Source: Elymus sibiricus
Lineage: Eukaryota > Streptophyta > Magnoliopsida > Poales > Poaceae
Direction of reading: 5' to 3'
Length of the DNA: 64,000 nt
Assembly: GCA_039707655.1 (NCBI GenBank)
Contig: CM077665.1
Span: 288,614,205 to 288,678,204, forward strand
How positions within the stretch are numbered: position 1 is the first letter of the stretch; the number at the start of each line of letters is the position of its first letter. The position numbers and the translations under genes are program-made. Positions 31,967 through 44,989 of this stretch are shown piece after piece. The notes beneath the pieces are model-generated. The model was given only the letters and a program-made list of their open reading frames with translations, was not told the DNA's origin and ran no database searches.

Positions 31967-32464
31967 ACTTGGGAGAGAATAGGGCTGTGGGTGGTAGTCC
32001 ATGGTCAAAGGGCTTGATTCCCAGTGAGCCAGCTGTGCCTACGCGGCGGACTGCTCGCATGCATCCCTTTGAGCCTGCGCGGCGGACTCCTCGCACGTGT
32101 CCCGTCTAATCAAACCTGCACCCACAACACAGGCAGGGCCCACCTCTCATAGATGCAGGGCCACGCGTCTGCTCGATGAGCCCGTTCCCAAACGGTTTCT
32201 AAAAACCATAAAGCATTCCGTTCTTGGGAACTAAAACCATCAATTAATATTGAGCTTATTTCCTTTCACATTCCAAATTACCACGCGCTAATTTTTTTTG
32301 CAAATCAGTTCACACCTACCAAACCTAAACGTGTTCTCACTTCGCAGCTGTTTACAGTAGTAGGCTATAAAAACACAAACTCGTACTCGAAAATTACCGC
32401 ACATTCTTCACCCCTGACACCAAAAAAACAAGCGTTTCTTTGTTAGTCCTTCATTCCGTCTGCC
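31967..32464. promoter_or_regulatory. Ancestral intergenic region and promoter of the split coiled-coil gene
   Basis: This sequence originally joined 21136, so it was the region between the F-box gene (minus) and the coiled-coil gene (plus). It holds two 36-bp minisatellite units (32035-32106). A TATA box TATAAAAA at 32366-32373 is about 92 bp before the coiled-coil gene ATG at 32465. No clear TATA on the minus strand was found for the F-box gene. Confidence 0.6.
32035..32106 (+). repeat. 36-bp minisatellite, two units (left block)
   Basis: Two 36-bp units built around GCCTGCGCGGCGGACTCCTC, followed by ATCAAACCTGCA. The same unit and the same closing sequence occur as four units at 56845-56988 on the far side of the split gene, in the same orientation. 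Confidence 0.75.
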
Positions 32465-32860
32465 ATGGCCGGTAGGGGGGTGGGTTTCTGGGTCGAGATA
32501 TAACCAAGGAAGAAAGACCAAAGTCGCGGAAGCAACCGAGAGGTCCCGCCATCGCGCCGCAGAAGTGCAAGAGAGCTCCAGCCACACTGCTTTGGCCGCA
32601 GCAGAGATGTCCAGTGGCGCCGCGACGCCCGGGAGGATCTTTCGCGGAGAGGCGACGACTCTCACAGTCAAAAGGACATTCGCCTCGAAGGCGAATTGGA
32701 TGATTTGGCAGTCTTTGATTCCTCAGCCAGCAACGACATGCGCGCTGAGCTCGATAGGAAGGACGCCATGATCGATGACCTGGTGAAGCTATTGGAGAAG
32801 AGCGACGCCTCGGTTGACAGGGCGACAGGCCTCGTGGAGAAAGTTATGGAGGAGAATGAT
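32465..32860 (+). pseudogene. Coiled-coil gene, 5' part (interrupted by nested retrotransposons)
   Basis: Starts at ATG 32465 in a good context (CTGCCATGGCC) and runs 132 codons in one frame to GAGAATGAT at 32860, where the gypsy LTR begins. There is one in-frame TAA at 32501-32503 (codon 13). After it the frame is open and charged (RDVQWRRDAREDLS, DDSHSQKDIRLEGELDD). It enters the first copy of a 66-residue repeat (MRAELDRKDAMIDDLVKLLE, SVDRATGLVEKVMEEND), strongly helical with heptad character. The continuation is at 55975. A TATA box lies at 32366. I do not recognise the family; a cytoplasmic or nuclear coiled-coil protein is all that can be said. Confidence 0.75.
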
Positions 32861-35800
32861 TGTGGGGACCCCAACTCATAAGTCGTGATCACCGAATGCA
32901 CGTGTACAGTGATCCCAGAGATCAATGCTCACTGAACACACAGAAGCTGAATAACAAGAGTCTTACATCCACATTTAGCATCTTACACAAATAAAGACCA
33001 TGAAGGTCAAGTCTTACATAGATAGGGCCGCAAGGGCCAAACACTTAAACATAACAAGCAGCGGAAAGTCTTGATCGGAAGCGTGAACCCATGCCATCTG
33101 CCTTAAACCTACAGGCATTCTGACTGGGAAGCGTCCTAGTTCGCATGTTCGTCACCAACAAACTCTTCACCATACTCCTGCTCTTCCATGCCTTGCCAAT
33201 TAAATAACCAGTGGCAAGCCAATGAGTACTTTGAATGTACTCGCAAGCAACCCAAGTTTTGGAACAAGGTATAACAATGCATGATATAGCACTAAGTAGG
33301 TAAGTTTTGCAGAAAGCTAATTTTAAGTGCAATGATATGATCAAGTAACTTGAGTAAGCATGCATCAGTTATTGACAGGTATTCATGTGCACAAGTCTCA
33401 GTTTTCATCATAAGCAGGGGTTGAACATCTCATGTTCATCATCGTGCCAAGTCATCGGACTTAGCCCAAGTTTCATCCTTGTGTCATCCGCACACACACA
33501 CATACACCAAGTTTGTGAAAACATCGGACGTAATTTAAGCAGGACCTCCAACTGTCCTTGACCGTGGACACGGCTATTTGAATAGTTTGACACTCTGTAG
33601 AGGTTGCACACTTTACCCACAAGACTCGGGAAACTTCTGTGTCAAGCCACGACTCGCGGTATTATCCATACCCGAGGTAAGTACCCGAACATTGCCTTTC
33701 CCCTGACGATACTAAATAAAGAGTCCACTCGATTGGTACCCAGCCCACATGATGTACATCACAAGTATCATCCATGCAGGGACCAACGGTGTGCCCGGTG
33801 CCTGTGAAGACAGCGCATGATCGTCCTTACCGGCACGACCCCGTATCGAGAGTGACCACGTCACTCCCGCCACTAGTAATGCAGGCTCTATGCTAGTACC
33901 CATCAAAGTAATCAACAAAGCCCCGTCCCATGAGGGGTATCGTGGTTGTACATGTAAGGTTGGGATGGTCAGCAAATCTTAAATCTCTCCGTTTTCGAAA
34001 ACATACACACACAACCTGCTCCGGTACACCACTTCTTTCTCAAGTGGTTACCTAGCACAACATCATCTCCCTCGGGCATTAGTGGCACCTGACGGGGTTT
34101 TCGAAAAGTCTTTGAAATCATTTTGTTTCCATCACCATGCATATTCCCGTCCCACTTTGCGTAGCAACTACTTAGCAACCTAACTACTCCCCACCCGCAC
34201 AACCCTCATAAGGAGGTAGGGTCATGCACGATGCAAGTATCAACAAGGAAGTATCGGAGGTATCCCACCGAAGGGGATACCACATCATCATGATCATCAT
34301 CGGAACAAAAGTGCTATATGACATGCACGAAAAGTTTCTTAACATGGTCGAAGGGCTGCTTGCCTGGCTCAACAAAGTCTTCGGGGTCTTCAAAGTCTTC
34401 GGGTCCAACTCCCTCGTCAACAGCGCAATCTATCGTCTCGATAAATAACGATAATAATAAGCATCACAACAAAACAGAGCACAAACTTCACTTCTAAAAT
34501 GTTACCCTGCTTTGATAAATACTACAAGCTATTCTAAAAATATGTGTATAAGGTTTTGTGGTGAAAAAGGTTTTCAAAATTATTTTTAACAGTGGCTCAA
34601 ATATTTAAAACTAGCATTTAAATAAAATCAGTTCATAAAATATTTTCCAAAATTTATAAAAATGGCACTATTTAATTCTACAGAATATTCTAAGATTTGT
34701 GGAGTTGGAAATATGTCAATAGGACAAATAATTTGTCCTGTGGAATTTTTGGGATTCTGAAAGAAAAGAAAAAGAAAAACGGGTTCGGGCAAATGGGCCA
34801 AAAGCGGCTGGCCGAATCGGCCCAGCCAGCGAAGCCGGCCCGCGCGAGCCTGGCGCGCGTGCGTGGCTGATTTAAACCCGACTGTTGGGCCAGGCCGGTC
34901 AGTGAGAGAGAGGGAGGCGGGAGACCTGGAGGAGGATGACAAGCGGGGCCCGCTTGTCATCACCTTCCCCGGGCCAGAGGAGGTCGAGGGGGCTCACCGG
35001 CGGCTACAGGGCACGGGGAGGCGAAAGACGATCACCGGCGTGCTTAGGGCCTCGACGCTAGTCGGTTGGTGGAGGAGGAGGGGGTCGGGGAGCTCTTGTT
35101 TGCCGGCGGTGAGGATCCAGGGCGGCGGTGCTTTGGGTCGAGCTTGACCCCGTCGCCACGCGCTGCAACAGAGAAGGACAAGAGGGGTAATGGGGTCAGG
35201 GAGGTCCAGAGGTTCTAGATCGAAGGAAAGAGGAAGCTGGGGAAGTCCCTACAGCGCAAACGCCGGTGACCTGAGGCGGCGGAGCTACGGTCGATCTCGA
35301 GCGCTCGAGCACGGGGAGGTAGGGCTGGGGCTTCTGGAGTGTGATTGGAGGGGAGAGGTAGAGTCCGGAGGGGAGAGAGAGGTGCGGGGCAGCTTAAATA
35401 GAGGGGGCGCGAGTACACCGAGCTCGGGGCCGAGGCCAGAGGCCACGGGGGGAGGAGCTGGTGTGACTGCGGTCCACCTGGGGCTCGTCCACGACCTGGG
35501 AAGGCTATAGGGGAGGCGGGGGCATGCGCGCGTGCGAGCCCCGCGGTTGGCCGAGCTGGGCGGCGTCGGGCATGCACGGGGGAGGCCGCCGGAGAGAGAA
35601 GGAGGAGGGGGCCGACAGGGTGGCGGTTTGCGGACGTCGAGGGCATCTCGGGGGACAGCTCCCCGCATCCCTAGGCAGTCGGGAGGCTCGGGATGGGTGC
35701 GGCTACAGTGCGGGAGCACACTGTAGCACGCTCCAGAGCGTGCAAATGGCCGGCGTGCCGTTTCCCGCGCGCTCTGGGTTGCCCCACCTTGTCCAGTAGC

Positions 35801-37111
35801 TCCTAGGGGTTGCTTAGATGCTCCTATGATGCTCTGGAGCTAGGGTGAGGGGAGGGAGAAGAAAATTGGAGGAGAGAAGCTCCTGTTTAGGCTGCCCAGA
35901 AGGAGAAACAGTGGTTTTACCCCCCCCCCCCCATAATGATTGAGCCTTGGCCAGATAAAGTTACTGGAGGTGCAATGCAATACTAGAAGGCTGTGGTAAA
36001 AATTTGAACCCAAGGAGAACAATATAAGGGGGTCAAACAGAGGTTTTACCATTTTGGCAGAAGGTGTTTGATGGTGATTAGGGCAAGCAAATGGGCCTTG
36101 CTTGTCATAAGACTTTATAGGGTCAAATGGTGGTTAGAATTAGGGTTGATCACCAAGTTTGAGCTTGATTGAAGAAAGTTCACAATGTAACTTTGTAAAA
36201 CCCTAGAAATGTACAAAATCAGATTTCTATAGATCTAGGCATTTATTTTACTTCCCACAAATCCACCACTTGGTGTGGTGTCATTATTTGGGGTTTAACA
36301 CATGCCCACAAAGTTTGGGGTCAAGGGAAGAAACTTCACAATGTAAAGTTGCTCAAATTTGGCTCTGGACAGGAATGGTTTTGGAATATTTTGGTGAAGC
36401 AAATAAAGGGGGATTGAGATGAAACTTTGCAAGATCATCACATATGGCATGTGTGCCTTGCTGGAATTTTCCTGGAATTTATTGACAATATTTCTTATAG
36501 AAATATTTCAAAGTCTTGATTTAAGCAGAAAGGGTTTTGAGGGGTTTTGCCCATGACTTTGAACATGACCATGTGTTTAAACTCATATATATGGAAAATA
36601 TATGTCCACTGAGTTTCCCTAAATTTTCTCAAATATTTTTAAAGCGTTTAAATAATTTTTCCCTATGAAAAACCATTTCTAGCTTTAAGAAAAAAGCCTT
36701 TAAATAAAATAGCAAAATATTCTTTAAAATTAATATTTGGTGGTTTTGGGAAGTCATATATATTGTAGGTTCCAAATAAAGCCATTGGGGAAAAAGGATC
36801 CTCCCAATTTGAGGACTTGTAGTACAAACCTCAATTCAGGGGCTTTTGAAAACCTAATTTGAATAAATCCTTTTTGGCCAAAATAATAATTGTTAAAAAT
36901 AGTTTTGGGTACTATTCACATGGCATGATCATTGGGCAATTAGTTTGGATTAAGGAAGATGAATATGGAGAGGAGTAGAACCTAAGAGTGCCATACACAA
37001 ACAACCAAACAAGCAACAATTCAAACAAGCATATGCACTCAAGAGTTTTAATTGGTTCCAAATTTTATAAATCCATATTATAGCAAGGTGATACAAACAC
37101 ATGGTGTGACA
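32861..37111 (-). repeat. Gypsy 3' LTR (4251 bp)
   Basis: In plus orientation it begins TGTGGGGACCCCAACTCATA and ends ATGGTGTGACA. It is collinear with 51843-55969. It keeps a segment of about 140 bp at roughly 36200-36345 that the other LTR lacks, between short copies of TTCACAATGTAA. It contains Pro/Arg-rich GC islands (34800-35800) whose open frames are not taken as genes, and a C12 run at 35921-35932. Confidence 0.9.
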
Positions 37112-37130
37112 GACCTACCCCCCTTACAGA
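37112..37130 (-). other. Gypsy polypurine tract
   Basis: Directly next to the 3' LTR; on the minus strand it reads CTGTAAGGGGGGTAGGTC, the purine-rich primer for plus-strand synthesis. Confidence 0.75.
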
Positions 37131-39162
37131 TCATCCCCGAGATTCCTAGGCTAAGCGCTAAAAAGATAAGGGAACTCAGATCTAAAATAGTCTTCACGCT
37201 CCCAGGTTGCTTCTGCTTCAGAGTGGTTGCTCCATTGGACCTTGAAGTACTTGATGGTGCGGCTTCGGGTGCAACGCTCAGCTTCATCCAAAATACGAAC
37301 TGGTCTCTCACGATAAGTGAGGTCTGGCTGAAGGTCGATGGCTTGATGGTCGATGTCTTTCTAGAGGTCGGGGCGGTTGGGAACTTGAAGACACTTCCGG
37401 AGTTGTGATACGTGAAAAACGTTGTGCACTTCTGATAACTCGGAAGGTAGCTCTAGCTGGTAGGCAACTTATCCTCGCTTGGCGGTGATCTTGAAGGGGA
37501 CGATGTATCTTGGTGCAAGCTTTCCCTTGACGTGAAAACGCTTGGTTCCTTTGAGAGGCGTGACTCAAAGGTAGACATGGTTACCGACACAGAAGTTCAC
37601 TTCTCGGCGGTGAGAGTCGGCGCAACTCTTCTGTCTTGACTTGGCGGTCTCGATGTGCTCTCGGACGAGTTGAACTTGCTCTTCGGCTTCGCGGAGAATG
37701 TCTGCCAAAGACTAGTCCTTCTCCGGTTTCCGACCAGTTGAGGGGAGTACGGTACTTGCGTCCATACAACACCTCAAATGGTGCCATCTGAAGACTCGAC
37801 TGATAGCTGTTGTTGTAGGAGAACTCGGCGAACGGTAAGCAATCTTCCCACTTAGCTCCATATGCCAGAACACAAGCACGGAGCATGTCTTTGAGTATCT
37901 GATTTACTCGTTCTGTCTGTCCTCCTGTCTGGGGGTGAAAGGCAGTGCTGAAGGATAGCTTGGTTCCCATCGCTTCTTGAAACTTCTTCCAGAACCTCGA
38001 AGTGAACTGGGTACCTCAGTCAGAAACGATCTCCTTCGGAACTCCGTGGATGCTCACAATATGTTCGATGTAAAGGTTGGCTAGCTTGTTACCATCATAG
38101 GTGGTCTTGACGGGAATGAACTGGGCTACCTTGGTCAAGTGATCGACAATAACCCAGATAGAATCATGTCCCTTGCTCGACCTTGGTAATCCGGTGATGA
38201 AGTCCATCCCGATCTTGTCCCACTTCCATTTAGGCACTTTGAGAGGTTGCAATAGTCCAGCGGGTCGCTGATGCTTAGCTTTGACTCTCTGGCATATGTC
38301 ACACTTAGCGACAAAGGTGCCTATCTCCCGTTTCATGCCATGCCACCAGAATCTTGTCTTGAGGTCTTGGTACATCTTGCTTCCTCCAGGATGGATGGAG
38401 TATGGAGAGTCATGAGCTTCTTGCAAGATCGAGTTCTTGAGCTCTTCCTTGTTGGGTACGCAGATGCGATTCCCGAACCATACAACTCCTTGTTCATCCA
38501 GTGAGAATCCTGGGGCCTTGCCTGCCTTGATCTTCCTCTTGATGCCTTCAATGCTTTCGTGTACCTTCTGAGCTTCCTTAATATCATCCATCAAGGTAGG
38601 TTTTGCATCGAGGTTGGCTAGGAATCCAGGTGCAACTAGTTCCAAACCGAAGCTCTCAAGTTCTTCATACAGGGCAGGTAGCCTTTCCTTAATCATAGCG
38701 TTCAAGGAACAAGCCTTTCTGCTTAAGGCGTCTGCTACCACGTTAGCCTTTCCGGGGTGGTATTGAACACTGAGGTCGTAATCCTTGATCAACTCCAACC
38801 ATCTTCGCTGCCTCATGTTCAATTCCTTCTGAGTGAAAATATACTTCAAACTCTTATGGTCTGTGTATATCTCACATTGCTTCCCTAGAAGGTAATGTCG
38901 CCATGTCTTCAAGGCATGAACCACGGCTGCCAACTGAAGATCATGAGTAGCGTAGTTCTCTTCATGAGGACGTAGCTGTCTGGATAGATATGCTACGACT
39001 CTGCATTCTTGCATCAGAACACCTCCAAGCCCGGTTCTTGATGCATCACAATATATCACAAACTCCTTGTCAATATCGGGGGTGGCCAAAACTGGGGCTA
39101 TTGTCAATCTCTTCTTGAGCTCTTGGAAGCTTTCTTCACACTTTGGCGTCCATTCGAACTTC

Positions 39163-40955
39163 TGTTGGGGAACGTTGCATGGGAAACAAAAAATTTCCTA
39201 CGCACACGCAAGATCTATCCATGGTGATGAGCATCTATGAGAGGGAGAGAGGATCTACATACCCTTGTAGATCGCTAAGCGGGAAGCGTTAAGAAACGCG
39301 GTTGATGTAGTCGAACGTCTTCGCGATCCAAATCGCCGAGCGTCCCGCGATCCAATCACGATCTAGTACCGAACGGACGGCACCTCCGCGTTCAGCACAC
39401 GTACAACTCGATGACGATCTCTGCCTTCTTGATCCAGCAAGAGGGAGCAGAGAGGTAGATGAGTTCTCCGGCAGCGCGATGGCGCGGCGGCGATGGTGGT
39501 GGAACTATTCAGGCAGGGCTTCGCCAAAGCACCGCCGAAATTAGACTAGAGGAGAAAATGATCTAGAGGAAGTAGAGGGAGCATGTGGAAATTAGGGTTG
39601 GCTCTCCCCTCTAAATCCTCTAGTATATATAGGAGGGAGGGAGGGGAGGAGGCAGCCTCAAACCCTCAAGGGTTCGGCCGAAATAGGAGGTGGAGGAGTC
39701 CTACTCCAATCCTACTAGGAGTACGATTCCTCCTCTCCACTTGGAAACCCTTTCCACCTTTCCACCTTTGGGTTTTTCCCACCCCTAGCCGCATGGGCCT
39801 TAGTGGGGGGGTTCGGCCAGCCCACTTGGGGCTGGTTTGACTCCTCCCACAGCCCATGAGGTCCTTTGGGTCGAGACACCCCTCCCGATGGCCCCCGGTA
39901 CCCTCCCGGCACTCCTGGTACACTACCGCAGTACCCGAAACTTTTCCGGTGACGAAAACAGGACTTCCTATATATCAATCTTTACCTCCGGACCATTCCG
40001 GAGCTCCTCGTGACGTCCATGATCTCATCTGGGACTCCAACCAACCTTCGGTCACCACCATACATAACTCTACTATACCGAAACGTCACCGAACCTTAAG
40101 TCTGCAGACCCTACAGGTTCGAGAACTATGTTGACATGACCGATACACCTCTATGGTCAATAACCAATAGCGGGACCTGGATGCCCATATTGGTTCCTAC
40201 ATATTCTACGAAGATCTTTATCGGTTGAACCTCTATGTCAAGGATTCAGTTAATCCCGTATGCTGTTCCCTTTGTTCTTCAGTATGTTACTTGCCCGAGA
40301 TTTGATCGTCGGTATCTCTATACCTAGTTCAATCTCATTTCCGGCAAGTCTCTTTACTCGTTCTGTAATACAAGATCATGTGGCTAACACTTTAGTCACA
40401 TTGCTTGCAAGGCTTGTTGTGATGTTGTATTACCGAGTGGGCCCTGAGATACCTCTCCGTCACACGGAGTAACAAATCCCAGTCTTGATCCATGCCAGCT
40501 CAACAGACACCTTCAGAGATACATGTAGAGCATCTTTATAGTCACCCAGTTACGTTGTGACGTTTGCTACACATAAGGTACTCCTCCGGTGTCAGTGAGT
40601 TGCATGATCTCATGGTCATAGGAATAGATACTTGACATGCAGAAAACAATAGCAATAAACTAACACGATCATATGCTACGTTCATATTGTGGTTCTTGTC
40701 CATCACATAATTCTCCTAATGATGTGATCCTGTTATCAAATGACATCTCATGTCTATGGCTAGGAAACCTTGACCATCTTTGATCAACAAGCTAGTCTAC
40801 TAGAGGCATACTAGGGACACAGTGTTGTCTATGTATCCACACATGTATCGGTATTTCCAGTTAATACAATTATAGCATGGATAATAAACGATTATCATTG
40901 AACAAGGAAATATAATAACTGCTTTTATTATTGCCTCTAGGGCATATTTCCAACA
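39163..40955 (-). repeat. Copia 3' LTR (1793 bp)
   Basis: Plus-strand ends TGTTGGGGAACGTTGCATGG and GGCATATTTCCAACA. Collinear with 46250-48044 with scattered differences, for example AAACAAAAAATTTCC against AAACAAAATTTTTCC near the start. Contains TATATATAGGAGG-type sequence near 39623, an LTR promoter candidate read on the element strand elsewhere in the family. Confidence 0.92.
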
Positions 40956-41005
40956 GTCTCCCACTTGCACTAGAGTCAATAATCTAGCTCACATTACTAT
41001 GTGAT
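40956..41005 (-). other. Copia polypurine tract and 3' untranslated region
   Basis: On the minus strand CTAGTGCAAGTGGGAGAC lies directly before the LTR. This is the polypurine tract; the polyprotein stop is just upstream at 41006. Confidence 0.8.
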
Positions 41006-44000
41006 TTACATTGTAATGAATCTAACACCCATGCAGTTCTGGTGTTTATCATGTTTATCCCTTGGAAGAGGTTTAGTCATCGGATCTGCAACATTCAGAT
41101 CCGTGTGTACTTTGCAAATATTTATGTCGTCCTCCTTGATGTAATCGTGGATGGAATTGAAACGTCGCTTTATGTGTCCAGTCCTCTTGTGAAACCTTGG
41201 TTCCTTGGCTAGAGCAAAGGCACCAGTGTTGTCACAGAACAGAGTCATTGGGTTTAGTGCACTAGGCACTACTCCAAGATCTGTCATGAACTGCTTCATC
41301 CAGACACCTTCCTTCGCCGCCTCCGAGGCAGAGATGTACTCCGCTTCGCATGTAGAATCAGCTACCACGCTTTGCTTGGAACTGCACCAGCTTACCGCAC
41401 CCCTATTGAGAATATATACGTATCCGGTTTGCGACTTAGAGTCATCCGGATCAGTGTCAAAGCTTGCATCGACGTAACCCTTTACGACGAGCTTTTGATC
41501 ACCTCCATAAACGAGAAACATGTCCTTAGTCCGTTTCAGGTACTTCAGGATATTCTTGACCGCCATCTAGTGTTCCATTCCTGGATCACTTTGAAACCTT
41601 CCGGCCATACTTATGGCAAGGCTGACATCGGGTCCTGTGCACAGCATTGCATACATGATAGAGCCTATGGCTGAAGCATAGGGGACAACACTCATCTTTT
41701 CTCTATCTTCTGCAGTCACTGGGCATTGAGTCTTACTCAACTTCACACCTTGCAATACAGGCAAGAACCCCTTCTTGGACTGATCCATTTTGAACTTCTT
41801 CAAAACTTTGTCAAGGTATGTGCTCTGTGAAAGTCCTATTAAGTGTCTCAATCTATCTCTATAGATCTTGATGCCTAATATGAAAGCACCTTCTCCTAGG
41901 TCCTTCATTGAAAAACTCTTGTTCAAATATTCCTTCATGCTTTCCAACATTTCTATATTGTTTCCAATCAGCAATATGTCATCCACATATAATAATAGAA
42001 ACGCTATAGAGATCCCACTCACTTTCTTGTAAATACAAGCTTCTCCGTAAACTTGTATAAACCCAAACGCTTTGATCACCTCATCAAAGCGCTTATTCCA
42101 ACTCCGAGATGCTTGCACCAGTCCATAAATGGATCGCTAGAGTTTGCAAACTTTGTTAGCATTCTCTGAATCGACAAAACCTTCTGGTTGCATCATATAC
42201 AACTCTTCCTCAAGGAAACCGTTGAGGAATGCTGTTTTGACATCCATCTGCCAAATTTCATAATTGAAAAAGGCAGCTATTGCTAACATGATTCTGACGG
42301 ACTTAAGCATCGCTACAGGTGAGAAGGTCTCATCATAGTCAACTCCATGAACTTGTGAAAAACCCTTTGCCACAAGTCGAGCTTTATAGACGGTGACATT
42401 ACCATCCGCGTCCGTCTTCCTCTTAAAGATCCATTTGTTCTGAATGGCCTTACGCTCTTCAGGTAATACTTCCAAAGCCCATACTTTGTTTTCATACATG
42501 GATCCCATCTCGGATTTCATGGCCTCTAACCATTTCTCGGAATCCGGGCCCATCATCACTTCTCCATAGCTCGTAGGTTCATCGTTGTCCAACAACATGA
42601 ACTCTAAGACAGGGTTGCCGTACCACTCAGGAGCAGTACGCGTCCTTGTCGACCTATGAGGTTCGATAGCAACTTGATCCAAAGCTTCATGATTATCATC
42701 ATTAACTTCCTCTTCAACCGATGCAGGCTCTACAGAAACATCTTTCTGCGCTGCGCTACTCTTAGGTTGAAGTAAAGGTTCAACAACCTCATCAAGTTCT
42801 ATGTTCCTCCCACTCAATTCTTTCGAGAGAAACTCTTTCTCAAGAAATGTTCCATTTTTAGCGACAAACACTTTGCCTTCGGATCTGAGATAGAAGGTAT
42901 ACCCAACTGTCTCTTTTGGGTATCCTATGAAGACGCATTTCTCCGCTTTCGGTTCCAGATTTTCAGGCTGAAGCTTTTTGACATAAGCATCACATCCCCA
43001 AACTTTAAGAAACGACAACTTTGGCTTCTTGCCAAACCATAGTTCATATGGTGTCGTCTCAACGGATTTTGATGGTGCCCTAATTAAAGTGAATGCAGTT
43101 GTCTCTAATGCATAACCCCAAAATGATAGTGGCAAATCGGCAAGAGACATCATAGATCTCACCATATCCAATAAGGTTCGATTACGACGTTCGGACACAC
43201 CATTACGCTGTGGTGTTCCAGGCGGTGTCAATTGTGAAACAATTCCACACTGTCTTAAGTGACTGCCAAACTCATAACTCAGATATTCTCCTCCTCGATT
43301 AGATCGTAGGAATTTAATCTTCTTGTTACGATGATTCTCAACTTCACTCTGAAATTGCTTGAACTTTTCAAACGTTTCAGACTTGTGTTTCATCAAGTAA
43401 ATATACCGATATCTACTTAAGTCATCAGTGAAGGTGAGAAAATAACGATATCCACCGCGCGCCGCAATGCTCATCGGACCGCACACATCAGTATGTATGA
43501 TTTCCAACAAGTCACTTGCCCGTTCCATTGTTCCAGAGAACGACATCTTAGTCATCTTTCCCATGAGGCATGGTTCACATGTGTCAAGTGATTCAAAATC
43601 AAGTGACTCCAAAAGTCCATCAGCATGGAGCTTCTTCATGCGTTTTACACCAATATGACCTAAACGACAGTGCCACAAGAAAGTGGTATTATCATTATCA
43701 ATCCTACATCTTTTGGCATCAATGTTATGAACATGTGTATCATCACTATCGAGATTCAATAAGAATAAACCCCTCACATTGGGTGCATGACCATAAAAGA
43801 TATTACTCATATAAATAGAACAATCATTATTCTCTGATTTAAATGAGTAACCGTCTCGCAATAAACAAGATCCAGATATAATGTTCATGCTTAACGCAGG
43901 CACTAAATAACAATTATTCAGGTTCATCACTAATCCCGATGGTAATCGAAGAGCGAGCGTGCCGACGGAGATCACATCAACCTTGGAACCATTTCCCACG

Positions 44001-44989
44001 CGCATCGTCACTTCGTCCTTTGCCAGCCTCTGTCTATTCCGCAGTTCCTGTTTTGAGATGCAAATGTGAGCAACCGCACCGGTATCAAATACCCAGGCAC
44101 TACAACGAGAGTTGGTAAGGTACACATCAATAACATGTATATCATATATACCTTTTTTGTTGTTCGCCACCTTCTTGTCAGCCAAATACTTGGGGCAGTT
44201 CCGCTTCCAGTGACCAGTTCCCTTGCAATGAAAGCACTCAGTTTCTGGCTTGGGTCCAGACTTGGGTTTCTTCACGGGAGGGGCAACTGCTTTGCCACTC
44301 TTCTTGGAGTTACCCTTCTTACCCTTGCCATTCTTCTTGAAACTAGTGGTTTTATTGACCATCAACACTTGATGCTCCTTCTGAATCTCAGACTCAGCGA
44401 CTTTCAACATCGCAAACAGCTCGGCGACTGACTTGTTCATCCCGTGCATGTTATAGTTCAACACGAAGCTCTTGTAGCTAGGTGGCAATGATTGAAGAAC
44501 TCTGTCAGTGATCGCCTTTGCTGGAAGGGGCATCCCCGATTCAGCTAGACGTGTGGAATACCCAGACATTTTGAGTATGTGTTCACTGACAGACCCGTTC
44601 TCCTCCATCTTGCAAGCATAGAACTTATCGGAGGTCTCATACCTCTCGATCCCGGCATTCTTCTGAAAGATAAAAATCAACTCAAGGAACATATCATATG
44701 CTCCATGACGTTCAAAACGTCTTTGAAGTCCCGGTTCTAATCCATATAACATTGCACATTGAACAATTGAGTAATCATCAGAACGAGCCTGCCAGCCGTT
44801 CACAACGTCTGGAGACTCAACTGGAGCGGGTGGATCACCAAGTGGTGCATCAAGGACATACCTCTTTTGGGAAGCCGTAAGGATAATCCTCAGATTATGG
44901 GCCCAGTCCACAAAGTTACTTCCATCATCTTTCAACTTAGCTTTCTCTAGGAACGCATTAAAATTCAGGGGTGCTACTGCGCGAGCCAT
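41006..44989 (-). pseudogene. gag-pol: Copia gag-pol polyprotein with two stops and an altered integrase active site
   Basis: One frame from ATG 44989 to 41006, 1328 codons including the terminal stop, about the usual BARE/Angela length. Gag covers about 1-240, with zinc knuckle CFHCKGTGHWKRNC at 252-265 and protease VFDTGAVAH at 300-308. Integrase has its HHCC region near 440-475 (HCRLGH, CEPCLMGK) and catalytic positions at D501, 564 and E600. Position 564 lies in LRSNRGGEYLS, where copia elements normally have Asp, so an Asn sits in the DDE triad. Reverse transcriptase follows (KARLVAKGF, DVKTAFLNG, LLYVDDILL), then RNase H (VDASFDTDPDD, EAEYISASEAAKE). In-frame TAGs lie at 42137-42139, just before RSIYGL, and 41567-41569, after PGMEH. 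No frameshift is seen. Confidence 0.93.

Noticed and set aside
34863..35726. Several overlapping Arg/Pro/Gly-rich frames in the gypsy LTR, repeated at 53895-54811
   Set aside because: GC-rich LTR sequence open in many frames at once; both LTR copies show the same and frames differ between them.
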